Assembly: GCA_910585715.1 (NCBI GenBank)
Contig: CAJUEX010000037.1
Span: 5,188-33,137, forward strand
Direction of reading: 5' to 3'
DNA: 27,950 nt
Source of the DNA: an uncultured Lachnospiraceae bacterium
GTDB taxonomy: Bacteria > Bacillota > Clostridia > Lachnospirales > Lachnospiraceae
Shown here: positions 7,672 to 15,637 of the stretch, piece by piece
Layout: each line of letters begins with the position of its first letter
How positions within the stretch are numbered: position 1 is the stretch's first letter
The notes under the pieces: model-generated
Told to the model about the DNA's origin: nothing
Databases searched by the model: none
Seen by the model: only the letters and a program-made list of their open reading frames with translations
Position numbers and translations under genes: made by a program

Positions 7672-8397
7672 GTGAACAGTACACGAATCAAACAAATAAT
7701 ACTGAAAATTGTAGAATATCTGGTATGGAGCGCCGGAGGGGCAAGCATGACGTACATATGCCTTTCGGATCAGAACACGGAAGATAAAGTGGTGGCACTG
7801 GGAATAATCGGGGTAATCATGGTTATCATGTTCCTTATTTTTGCGTTGAATGTGGATAATAAGGGAAATATCATCGACGATGGCAAAAGCAGCCCGAGAC
7901 CCCAGAGACCGGCAACAAATCCTTCGGGAGGACAAATTTCAAGCGGAATGAAGACAAATGCCAGAATCAGCAGAAATACCAATACGGCAGCAGGCAATCC
8001 TTTGGACAGAAAGCCAATCAGCGTGGAACGGAAAGAGCAGCAGGCGCTGAACAATAAAAATGTAAAAAAGCTTGTTTTAATCAATGAAGAAGGAGACATT
8101 CTTTTAGAGTGGAGCTTGGAAGGAAAGACGGCAATCATTATCGGAAAGAGCACGGATAATGAAAAGGTGGATATCGATTTGGAATGCTCCGCCTTTGCCC
8201 AGTTGATTTCCAAGCAGCATGCCGTTTTGAATTATACAGATGGAGGCTGGTATGTTGATGACATAGATTCAAAAAACGGAACAAGAGTAAAAAAGCTCTA
8301 TCAAAATTCAATTTTGGATGTGAAATTAGTGGGAGCAGTGGAGGTAGAGGCAGGGGATATCATCTACATAGCCAACACCATGCTGCAGCTTAAATAG
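7672..8397 (+). CDS. Two-TM membrane protein with C-terminal FHA domain
   Basis: This 241-residue protein begins with GTG; AGAGGG eight bases upstream supports this start. Two hydrophobic helices (about 9-29 and 41-60) form a membrane hairpin, followed by a Ser/Arg/Asn-rich linker (about 65-128). The C-terminal FHA domain (about 131-241) has Gly-Lys at 158-159, S-x-x-H at 180-183 and SKNGT at 200-204, the standard pThr-binding pattern. It probably recruits phosphorylated partners to the inner face of the membrane. It opens the second signalling block, after the tube genes and before the phosphatase, comparable in role to TagH/Fha-type T6SS proteins; this comparison is functional inference. 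Confidence 0.88.
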   Translation: MNSTRIKQIILKIVEYLVWSAGGASMTYICLSDQNTEDKVVALGIIGVIMVIMFLIFALNVDNKGNIIDDGKSSPRPQRPATNPSGGQISSGMKTNARISRNTNTAAGNPLDRKPISVERKEQQALNNKNVKKLVLINEEGDILLEWSLEGKTAIIIGKSTDNEKVDIDLECSAFAQLISKQHAVLNYTDGGWYVDDIDSKNGTRVKKLYQNSILDVKLVGAVEVEAGDIIYIANTMLQLK

Positions 8398-8437
8398 CAT
8401 AGATAATAAATATCAGAACAAAAGGAGATTATGAATT

Positions 8438-8983
8438 ATGGGCTTAAATCGCTGTAAAAACGGTCATATGTATAGCGCAAGAAAATACGGGGATACCTGT
8501 CCCTACTGCAATACCAATCAGGAAAGAAACAATATGTATTCCAACAATAAGCGGCTGATGATTGACGACCCGGATAAGACCATGTCCATATCGGGAGCGC
8601 AGGAAAATGTGGACCCGGTTACCGGCTGGCTTGTGTGTATTGAAGGGGCCCAGTACGGAAAGGACTATAAGGTTCGTGCCGGAAAGAATTTTATCGGAAG
8701 GGCGGATAATATGCATATCCAGATTCTGGGGGACAATACCATTTCCAGAATCAATCATGCGGCTATTATTTATGACAGCAAGAACCGTTCCACTTATCTT
8801 CTTCCGGGGGATTCCAGCGGACTTGCTTATCATAACGGAGAGGCTGTTTATACGCCGGTGGAGTTAAGCGCCTTTTCCGTAATAGAAATCGGGCAGTGTA
8901 AATTTATCTTTATTCCTCTTTGCGGCGAGCATTTTGAGTGGAACGAGGGGAATGAGGAAGCAAACGAGATGGGAGATATGTAA
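8438..8983 (+). CDS. Zinc-ribbon plus FHA-domain protein
   Basis: This 181-residue soluble protein has an N-terminal metal knuckle (C6, H10, C21-P-Y-C24), a flexible segment with DDPDKTMSI, and an FHA domain (about 65-162: Gly-Arg at 87-88, S103-R104 and H107). T48 in PDKTM is a plausible kinase site because Asp-x-Thr contexts are favoured by FHA readers, so the protein may be both target and reader. The RBS AAAGGAG fits the ATG at 8438 (ten bases); an earlier ATG at 8431 opens only eight codons. Its stop overlaps the phosphatase start (TAATG), so the two are co-translated. A similar zinc-ribbon/FHA layout occurs in many Firmicutes signalling loci. Confidence 0.88.
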   Translation: MGLNRCKNGHMYSARKYGDTCPYCNTNQERNNMYSNNKRLMIDDPDKTMSISGAQENVDPVTGWLVCIEGAQYGKDYKVRAGKNFIGRADNMHIQILGDNTISRINHAAIIYDSKNRSTYLLPGDSSGLAYHNGEAVYTPVELSAFSVIEIGQCKFIFIPLCGEHFEWNEGNEEANEMGDM

Positions 8984-9846
8984 TGGCAGTGATTTTTACG
9001 GATATACGGATTATTGCTACAGTGATTATCTGTCTGACAGCAATTATTCTTTTTGCAGCAGTAGGCATGTATATAAAGGTGCGCAACCAGAACAGAGGCT
9101 ACCGGCTGGCGGAAGGGCTGTATGTGGATATCGGAAATGCACAGATTATCGGTACAAGGGAAAAACAGGATGATTCTTTTGCCACATCTATTCAGGATTA
9201 TGGCGTTATGGGAATCGTAGCCGATGGAATCGGAGGATACATAAACGGGAACCTTGCCAGCCAGATTGCAGTGGAAAGTTATCTGGATGAATTTGAAAAG
9301 CGGGATGTGACAGACAATCTGAATTACTTTTTTCAAAAAACAGCAGTTCTGGCAAATGAAAGAATCCGGGATGAATTCGGAGAAGCAAAGGGCGGCACCA
9401 CGGTAGTGGCAGTGGTGCTGATTGAGGACAAAATGTACTGGACCTCTGTAGGGGACAGCAATATTGCCGTATTCCGTAACGGAAGGCTGATAGAAGTAAA
9501 CCGGAAGGAAAATGTAAAGAACTGGCTGGAGGACCAGTACCGTGCCGGAGCCATCGGCAAGGAGGAGGCACTTGGCAATCCCATGGACAAGCGCCTTGTA
9601 AATTATGTGGGCTATGACGGTTTTAAAAAGGCGGACGAGTCCGACAGACCTATTTTCCTGAAGAAAAAGGATAAAGTCCTGATTTATTCGGACGGCGTTG
9701 AGGCTTTGAGCCAGATTGAGTTGGAGAGCATTCTCGGCAAAAAGAAAAATGCCCAGGACCTGGCGGATGAAATCATGCAGGCAATTGAAGATAAAAAAGT
9801 ACGAAGCAAAGATAATTCCACCATTATTATCTTAAGCTTAAAGTAG
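8983..9846 (+). CDS. Membrane-anchored PP2C-family Ser/Thr phosphatase
   Basis: An N-terminal TM helix (about 8-31) leads to a cytoplasmic PPM/PP2C domain (about 46-287). The metal and catalytic motifs are all present: R59 with D63-D64, ADGIGG with D81-G82, GGTT at 137-140, SVGDSN with D158, SDG with D237-G238 and DNST with D277-N278. It should be an active Mn/Mg-dependent phosphatase reversing the action of the kinase at 3509-4396. Its start overlaps the stop of the FHA gene upstream by one base, and the pseudophosphatase-like gene follows after eight bases. The counterpart in proteobacterial T6SS is PppA. Confidence 0.93.
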   Translation: MAVIFTDIRIIATVIICLTAIILFAAVGMYIKVRNQNRGYRLAEGLYVDIGNAQIIGTREKQDDSFATSIQDYGVMGIVADGIGGYINGNLASQIAVESYLDEFEKRDVTDNLNYFFQKTAVLANERIRDEFGEAKGGTTVVAVVLIEDKMYWTSVGDSNIAVFRNGRLIEVNRKENVKNWLEDQYRAGAIGKEEALGNPMDKRLVNYVGYDGFKKADESDRPIFLKKKDKVLIYSDGVEALSQIELESILGKKKNAQDLADEIMQAIEDKKVRSKDNSTIIILSLK

Positions 9847-9854
9847 AGGAAACT

Positions 9855-11756
9855 ATGCGGAAAGAAAATTCAATCATCAATACAAAATTTATTTCAGAAC
9901 CGGGCAGCTATCTTCACAATGCGGATTATTTTGCTTTTGTGGAGTTAAATGACTGTGCCTGCTATGCCATTGCGGACGGAATCGATACGGATGAAAGAAA
10001 GGAAAGCGCAAAGCTGGCGGTTACTGCTGTTATTACGGAATTTACGGAAAATCCGGGAGTCAGTGCGGGAAAGCTGAAGCGTTATCTGGCAGTGGCGCAC
10101 CAGACCCTTTTAGAGGAAGCAAGCGATGCAAGGCTGGAATGCAGCATTGTGGTACTGGTTACCGATTATAAAAAGGCCATGTGGGCGTCTGCAGGAAATA
10201 CCCGGCTGTATCTGCTCAGAAACGGAAACATCAAATACAAGACCAAGGACACTTCCCTGTCACAGCGCATGATTGATGCGGAGGAGCTTGCCCTTGACCA
10301 GTTGTCCTACCATGAAGAAAGACACAATCTTTACAGCTATCTAGGCCAGTCCGGGCGGTTCACGCCTTTAGTTTCAAAGAAAAAGAAACTGGAAGACGGG
10401 GATATTTTTGTCCTGATGACAAGGGGAGTCTGGGAAATCATAGGGGATGCAGAGCTTCTGGATGCCATCGAGGACGTATCCACGGCGGAAGTGGTCTGCA
10501 CCGGAATAGAGGATGTTATCTTAAGCCAGCAGATGGAAATCGTGGAGAACTACACGATTGCATCTGTTTTTGTGGATAAGGTCTATAAAAATCCAAAGGC
10601 AGGAAAAATCAAACAGGTGGTAAAAGTCGTATCCGCTCTTGCTATGGTAGTCATTATGGCAGTAGGAATGATTTTCTTTACCAGGTACCGGAAAAACAAG
10701 TCCAACTACGAGCAGATGGTAAAGCTTAAGGAGCGGGGTGTGGAGTGTCTTGTGGAAAATAACTATGAAGGCGCCAGCGAACAGTTTACTCAGGCTCTTG
10801 AAAAGGCGGACCAGCTAAAGGTAAAGGAAGACAGCAAAAAGGGAAAAGATGTAAGGTGCGTGGAGCTTTACAATAAGATCGGCGGATATCTTCTGGGGGC
10901 AAAAGAGGCTCTTTTAGGAGAAGAGTATAAAAAGGCGGAAAATCAGTATGCCAGCGCGGTTTCCCTTGGAAAGGATATACAGGAATCTTATGGGGAAACG
11001 GCGGATTACATAAAAAATATGGAGGTTTACCAGGAATACAGCAAAAACATGAAAAACGGCGTGGAGGAAATGGGAAACGGGAATTATCAGGATGCCAAAA
11101 AGTCCTTTGAAGCCGCCGCCAATGGGGTAAACGACATAGATGATGTGGAAAAGCGTAACGTGGCGGACCAGTATATTTCCAATATTAATTCTGCCAAGGC
11201 AATTGCAGAGGGCGACCAGTATTCCAAGGAGGCGGAAGCTTTGGAGGCACAGGGCGTTTATTCCCAGGCGCTTGTGCAGTATCAAAGCGCAAGAAAGGCA
11301 TATGAGCTGGCAAAGGAAAGCTATGGGAATACCGATGCGGAAAGCAAAATGGATTTAATGGACATTAAGATAGACAATGTACAGAATATGATAAACAAGC
11401 AGTCCAATCAGGATATGGAGCGGGAGGCGGATGCCTATGTGCTCATGGGAAACGACGCCATGCATAAAGGAAAGTATGACGAGGCTGCCGGCTATTATGA
11501 AAGCGCCAAGGAAATTTACCAGAAGACCGATAACAACGACCAGATTATGTCCATGAATGAAAAAATTGAATCCGCCAAGTATGGGCCGGGAGAAAATGAG
11601 GCAATCGACAAGATTTTAGAGGCAATAGGCTGTATGGCAAGAGGAGACTTGCCGGGGGCAAAGGGGTGCCTGCAGCAGGCGGTGAGCGCATATACGGAAA
11701 TGGGGGATGCGGAAAGTGCGGCTAAGGTGCAGGCGGCTATGAGTCAGATTCCGTAA
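9855..11756 (+). CDS. PP2C-like (probable pseudophosphatase) - TM - TPR-like repeat protein
   Basis: Residues 1-240 have a PP2C fold outline: N22-x-D24, AIADGI with D41-G42, and the ASAGNTRLYLLR strand. Key metal ligands are changed: GDS is GNT (N115), SDG is TRG (R190) and the final DN is EN (E231). A TM helix follows (about 256-276). The remainder (about 285-633) is a string of roughly six TPR-like helical hairpins, such as NYEGASEQFTQALEKA and KYDEAAGYYESAKEIYQK. With one TM helix and a catalytic-like domain N-terminal to it, the TPR part should be outside the membrane if the PP2C-like part is inside. It may be a phosphoprotein sensor that couples cytoplasmic signalling to an extracytoplasmic scaffold. 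The RBS AGAGGA precedes the ATG. Confidence 0.86.
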   Translation: MRKENSIINTKFISEPGSYLHNADYFAFVELNDCACYAIADGIDTDERKESAKLAVTAVITEFTENPGVSAGKLKRYLAVAHQTLLEEASDARLECSIVVLVTDYKKAMWASAGNTRLYLLRNGNIKYKTKDTSLSQRMIDAEELALDQLSYHEERHNLYSYLGQSGRFTPLVSKKKKLEDGDIFVLMTRGVWEIIGDAELLDAIEDVSTAEVVCTGIEDVILSQQMEIVENYTIASVFVDKVYKNPKAGKIKQVVKVVSALAMVVIMAVGMIFFTRYRKNKSNYEQMVKLKERGVECLVENNYEGASEQFTQALEKADQLKVKEDSKKGKDVRCVELYNKIGGYLLGAKEALLGEEYKKAENQYASAVSLGKDIQESYGETADYIKNMEVYQEYSKNMKNGVEEMGNGNYQDAKKSFEAAANGVNDIDDVEKRNVADQYISNINSAKAIAEGDQYSKEAEALEAQGVYSQALVQYQSARKAYELAKESYGNTDAESKMDLMDIKIDNVQNMINKQSNQDMEREADAYVLMGNDAMHKGKYDEAAGYYESAKEIYQKTDNNDQIMSMNEKIESAKYGPGENEAIDKILEAIGCMARGDLPGAKGCLQQAVSAYTEMGDAESAAKVQAAMSQIP

Positions 11757-11806
11757 GGGAAATGGAAAAATGTAACTGCTGTGAGTAACAGGGAACGGGG
11801 GAAGCT

Positions 11807-11854
11807 ATGGCAGGATATAAAGTGCCTGTTTTTGAAAAAGGAGCAAATAAATGA
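11807..11854 (+). CDS. 15-codon ORF resembling the start of the following gene
   Basis: A tiny frame reads MAGYKVPVFEKGANK then TGA, overlapping the next start as ATGA. It has a G-rich stretch (ACGGGGGAA) just upstream that may serve as RBS. Aligned without gaps to the next protein's start, MSIQRSPLFQEGSIL, it shares Met1, Pro7, Phe9 and Gly12. It could be a remnant of a tandem copy of that gene, or a leader peptide coupling its translation. The rest of the gap 11757-11850 shows nothing else. Confidence 0.3.
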   Translation: MAGYKVPVFEKGANK

Positions 11855-12630
11855 GCATACAAAGGAGTCCATTATTTCAGGAAGGAAGTATTCTTACACA
11901 CGACATGCTCAATGTTTTAAAAGAATATTCTATTAATGGGGCAGAATCGGTATACGAAGGGTATTCGGACGGCGTCATAAAAGGATGTGAAGTATCTGCG
12001 GCAGAGGGAATACTCGTAATAGGAAAGGGAATTATAAGAATCCGGTCAAGAAATTACTATTTGTTTCAGGAAGTAACCATTGAGGTAGAAAAAACAAATC
12101 AGCCAAAGGTGCTTGCAGTCAGGGCAACAGAGGAAGAAAAAAGTACGGATTTTCTCATAAGAGAAGTACAAGTTCTGGTGGAAAATCTGGAGGATGTAAT
12201 ACCGGGCGATTTGGAGCTTTGTCGGTTCTGGCTGCAGGAAGGGGCGAAGCTCAGGACAAAATATACGGATTTTAATGATATGGACACCCTGTACGATACA
12301 GTAAACCTGATACATGCAGGATGGTCCGGATATGAAAGTCCTACACTGGCATATCCGGTGCTGCAGTTCTTCCGGGAGCAGGCATTAAAATATACTATTG
12401 CAAACATTGACGATAAATTGTTTTTAAGCCAGATTGCCCTTTTAAACGGCACTTCTATGAATGTTAAGGAAATTAATCAATATCTGGCATGGAGACTTAA
12501 CCAGAAATACAGGGAGAGGACCATGAATGACATATATGAAGGATTAAAAGAGGCATTAAGCCTGATTCGTGCAGGCAAAGATACACAAAAAGCGCACAGG
12601 ACAGCAGCCAGACAGCTGATTGTGGAATAA
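11851..12630 (+). CDS. Putative baseplate protein (adaptor/TssK-shell-like N terminus)
   Basis: This 259-residue soluble protein starts PLFQEGSILTHDMLNVL, followed by a beta-rich part (about 38-110: GVIKGCEVSAAEGILVIGKG) and a helical C-terminal half. The opening resembles the F/W-x-EG-x-L-x-P/T start of proteins that sit at the baseplate periphery, such as TssK, and the GCEV...GILVIGKGIIRI stretch resembles phage baseplate and fibre-attachment modules. That resemblance is weak and no domain is certain. ATG overlaps the TGA of the 15-codon ORF, and GGAGC lies upstream. The context, between signalling genes and two baseplate-like paralogues, favours a structural role. The last 35 residues are a basic amphipathic helix. 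Confidence 0.5.
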   Translation: MSIQRSPLFQEGSILTHDMLNVLKEYSINGAESVYEGYSDGVIKGCEVSAAEGILVIGKGIIRIRSRNYYLFQEVTIEVEKTNQPKVLAVRATEEEKSTDFLIREVQVLVENLEDVIPGDLELCRFWLQEGAKLRTKYTDFNDMDTLYDTVNLIHAGWSGYESPTLAYPVLQFFREQALKYTIANIDDKLFLSQIALLNGTSMNVKEINQYLAWRLNQKYRERTMNDIYEGLKEALSLIRAGKDTQKAHRTAARQLIVE

Positions 12631-12642
12631 AGGTGTTGGAAT

Positions 12643-14304
12643 TTGAAAAAAGAGGAATTAAACAGACAAATTGATTTTGTTAAGCTTCAGGAGCATATGG
12701 AAAAGATATATTTGCAGATAGGCAAATCCATAGATGCCCAATTAGATAAAAATAAAATCATATATGACGTATATTGCAGTATTGCGGAAAGGGATAAATA
12801 TGATATAACCAATAACAGTTTTTTTCCCATGTGCAAGGAAGACTTAAAGGAAGAAACAATAGAATCCGGGGCAATAGTATGTGGGAAAGATGAGCCTGTC
12901 ACCCTATTTACCGTTTTTGCATGGGATGGAAAACAGATTCTCACAGGGCTTCACCGGAAACAGGAGCAGTTTCACGGAACGGTTTTCATGGAAAACGAAG
13001 AATATCCGGTTATGGCTGAATTAAAACCTTGTGAAAAGTATAAAGCCTGTATCAGTGAATTGTATTTTATAACTGTTCAAAACGGGTTTTTGTGGAAACC
13101 GGTAAATGACAGCCTGTTAGATGGGTTTTATGAGGTAAGGCTTGTTTCGGGAGACTTACCCCGAAAAAAACAAATTCAGAAAATTCAGATAGATTTTGGC
13201 AGGTATTCGCCTGTTATCCGGTTTCATTGTTTTCCGGTATGGAATATAGAGCAGCTTACCATGCAGGGCAGGGTAAAAAAAGGAGCAGATGGGAAAGGTA
13301 TTGTATATGAACATACGCTTTTTGAAAAAGGAATAAAAGAGGACAACTACCTGATTGCAGAAAAAAACCAGCTTTTTTATAACCATATCCACATAAATGG
13401 CACAATTATTTCTAATATGGACAAGAAAGGAAAAGGCTGGAGGCTATTGAAAATACATAAAAAGGTGAAAAAGCCAAAAGAGTTGCCGGTTGCGGGAAAT
13501 CAGCATATGGGAAAGGGCGGCAAAAACAATTTTATAAGGCATAAATTGGAGACGCTGGACTTTTATAAGCACCAAAACAATATACAAAATAATCCGGATA
13601 AAGAAAAACAATTTATCTGGGAGTATGCACTGGAACAATTTAAATGGAACATCTGCTTTGAGCAGTTAAGGCACTGGAGCCCGTATTTTGAGGTACATGA
13701 GTTAATAGAAAGGGATGGAACAGATAAAACATATACCTGCAGGTATAATGCCATGTATCAATACGAAGAAATATTTCAAAAGCTATATGAAAACGGCACA
13801 TATCCGGCTTCCGGGGATGAAAGGGTATTGGTTGATATAGTCACTCACTTTCTGGCAGAGCTGGATGCAAAAAGGAAATATTCTCTGGAAACATATGAAA
13901 AACAAAAATTTGAAAAGGATTTATGCAATGGGCTTTATGGAGAAAAATGCAAGGATATTTATTGTATGCTGCCCTTTCATAAGCAGCAGATAATTCTGCA
14001 TTTTCTGGTGCTGCAAAATAAAGTGCACAAGCTTATTTATGAGCCGGCAGGAGATTTTGACTTTTATATCAAAACGGTAATCGGCTTATTGGAAACAGGC
14101 GCTGTTTATAAAAAAAAGCAGGAAGAAAACAGCTTTTACATTTATCTGGGCATACGGAAAAATGAATATGCCGGCGGGATTCTTTATCTGGCAAAGGTGC
14201 TTTTTCTTCCGGTGGGGTATAAGGTCAGGGTTTTCTGGCAAAATCATTTTCCAATATTAAATGAAAAGAAAACTTTAAAACTGGGGGAAATGCAGCTGAT
14301 TTAA
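12643..14304 (+). CDS. Putative baseplate wedge protein A (PVWN-motif family)
   Basis: This 553-residue protein uses a TTG start; AAGGTG eight bases upstream supports it, and the next Met is 18 codons in. Its N-terminal part shares FFPMCKEDLKEETI with MYPVFEEDLKEDIF in the next gene. Its middle has IQIDFGRYSPVIRFHCFPVWN against LEIDFEEYAKYIKKDWIPVWN there, so the two are paralogues. A P-V-x-N turn near the middle is reminiscent of TssF/gp6 wedge proteins (PVVNLF); that link is tentative. The C-terminal part (about 470-553), ending YKVRVFWQNHFPIL, is unique to this copy. No signal peptide or TM segment is seen. The function is inferred from position next to spike genes. Confidence 0.5.
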   Translation: MKKEELNRQIDFVKLQEHMEKIYLQIGKSIDAQLDKNKIIYDVYCSIAERDKYDITNNSFFPMCKEDLKEETIESGAIVCGKDEPVTLFTVFAWDGKQILTGLHRKQEQFHGTVFMENEEYPVMAELKPCEKYKACISELYFITVQNGFLWKPVNDSLLDGFYEVRLVSGDLPRKKQIQKIQIDFGRYSPVIRFHCFPVWNIEQLTMQGRVKKGADGKGIVYEHTLFEKGIKEDNYLIAEKNQLFYNHIHINGTIISNMDKKGKGWRLLKIHKKVKKPKELPVAGNQHMGKGGKNNFIRHKLETLDFYKHQNNIQNNPDKEKQFIWEYALEQFKWNICFEQLRHWSPYFEVHELIERDGTDKTYTCRYNAMYQYEEIFQKLYENGTYPASGDERVLVDIVTHFLAELDAKRKYSLETYEKQKFEKDLCNGLYGEKCKDIYCMLPFHKQQIILHFLVLQNKVHKLIYEPAGDFDFYIKTVIGLLETGAVYKKKQEENSFYIYLGIRKNEYAGGILYLAKVLFLPVGYKVRVFWQNHFPILNEKKTLKLGEMQLI

Positions 14305-14384
14305 GACTGCTGAAAAAATATCCTGCGGACTTATACGAAATACCAGCATGTCAGTACATTGGATGACAAGGCATAAGGATGACC

Positions 14385-15557
14385 ATGAAAGAATTTGAAG
14401 ATTATATAAATAAGCGTCTTCTTGAAATAGAGGATTTGGATAAACGAAGAAAACTGCGTACAGTACTGGATGAAAAGTTTATGGAAATATGCAGGCAGGA
14501 AAACCATTATGAAAAAAGCATAAAAGAAAAAGCAGAGCAGAATCTTCAATCAAAAAATGCTGCGGTCTGGATATTGTGCGGCATGGCGGACAGAAATACA
14601 TACAGCTATATATGTAGGCATATGTATCCGGTTTTTGAAGAAGATTTAAAGGAAGATATTTTTCAGACAGAGGATGTATTGGAAAATTTGAAAAATCACA
14701 TTCCGGTCAGGACAGGAAGCTTTTTTCTGGAAGCAGATTATAAGGTGGTGGAAAGACTGAAAAACAGAGAACGTCCTTTTGAAGCCATCATACATACAAA
14801 AAATTTAAGTTACCATGCCAAGTTAAAAGTTCAGTGTGACAAAAAATACAGTGAAAAGATAAATCATCTTATACAGATTTTTAAGCAGAATGGGTATGAG
14901 TGGAGAACACCCTGCATTCCTTATTTTTACAGAATGTTTGAAATTTTTTTAATAGAAACGTCTCTTCCCTGGTATGAGGAAATCCTGTCTTTGGAAATTG
15001 ATTTTGAAGAATATGCAAAATATATAAAAAAAGACTGGATTCCGGTATGGAATCTGGAAAAAGTAAATCTGGTAACCGATGTGAGACCCAAAAAGGCAGG
15101 AGAAGGCATGGTGCACCGGATTAACCCAAAGCGTCTGAAAAAGGGAAAGCAATATCTGGTGGCTGATATGGACCTTCCGGATCTGCGATGTGTAAGGGAT
15201 GAGGGAATCCATATATATTGCAGCGAAAAAACTCCCAGAACCTGGAGCGGTCTTTTAGTCCATAAGGAAGGACAGCCGGATGAAACCTATGAAATGCTGT
15301 GGAACAGGGCAAGGGATACGGAGGTTTTTCCTTCAAGAACATTAGGGGGCATACGGAGAGTATTTTTATCATTGAATACGTTGGAACGTTTTCAATTTAT
15401 GGATGTAAAAACGGAAAATAAAGGTGAAAAAACAAAAGTGGTTATTCGGGTAAAGAATTTAAAAAAGGATTTTATTCAGGATGATATTCGTTTTTATATA
15501 CAGGCAGAAATGCAACGACAATATCCCGAATATGAGATAAATATAAAGCTTTATTGA
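14385..15557 (+). CDS. Putative baseplate wedge protein B (paralogue of protein A)
   Basis: This protein of about 390 residues shares with the preceding gene the N-terminal (Y/F)P-x-(x)-EDLKE segment and the IDF-x2-Y...PVWN-(L/I)E core. It then diverges, with a Lys-rich beta region and a C terminus reading FIQDDIRFYIQAEMQRQYP. The start at 14385 is preferred because AAGGA (14375-14379) is five bases away; the ATG two codons earlier is inside that RBS. Two unequal paralogues suggest a hetero-oligomeric wedge, as with gp6/gp7 or TssF/TssG, where the partners differ in length. The 80-base gap to its left contains no gene. Inference only; no database match was made. Confidence 0.5.
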   Translation: MKEFEDYINKRLLEIEDLDKRRKLRTVLDEKFMEICRQENHYEKSIKEKAEQNLQSKNAAVWILCGMADRNTYSYICRHMYPVFEEDLKEDIFQTEDVLENLKNHIPVRTGSFFLEADYKVVERLKNRERPFEAIIHTKNLSYHAKLKVQCDKKYSEKINHLIQIFKQNGYEWRTPCIPYFYRMFEIFLIETSLPWYEEILSLEIDFEEYAKYIKKDWIPVWNLEKVNLVTDVRPKKAGEGMVHRINPKRLKKGKQYLVADMDLPDLRCVRDEGIHIYCSEKTPRTWSGLLVHKEGQPDETYEMLWNRARDTEVFPSRTLGGIRRVFLSLNTLERFQFMDVKTENKGEKTKVVIRVKNLKKDFIQDDIRFYIQAEMQRQYPEYEINIKLY

Positions 15558-15567
15558 GAAGGCAGCA

Positions 15568-15615
15568 GTTCAGAAAACAGTTTCCCTACAGGAATCGGAA
15601 TGGAGATTTCTGAAC
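15568..15615 (+). promoter_or_regulatory. Nested inverted repeat upstream of first spike gene
   Basis: GTTCAGAAA (15568-15576) and TTTCTGAAC (15607-15615) are perfect complements nine bases long. In their loop, TTCC-CTACA-GGAA (15582-15594) can form a second small hairpin. The structure ends about ten bases before the AAGAAGGAGG ribosome site of the spike gene. There is no T-run, so it is not a standard terminator. An operator or an mRNA stem affecting translation or processing are the options. Confidence 0.4.
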
Positions 15616-15637
15616 GGTTACTTAAGAAGGAGGCACT

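Noticed and set aside
11757..11850. Promoter in the gap before the baseplate genes
   Set aside because: No pair of boxes at suitable spacing was seen; the only structure is the 15-codon frame.
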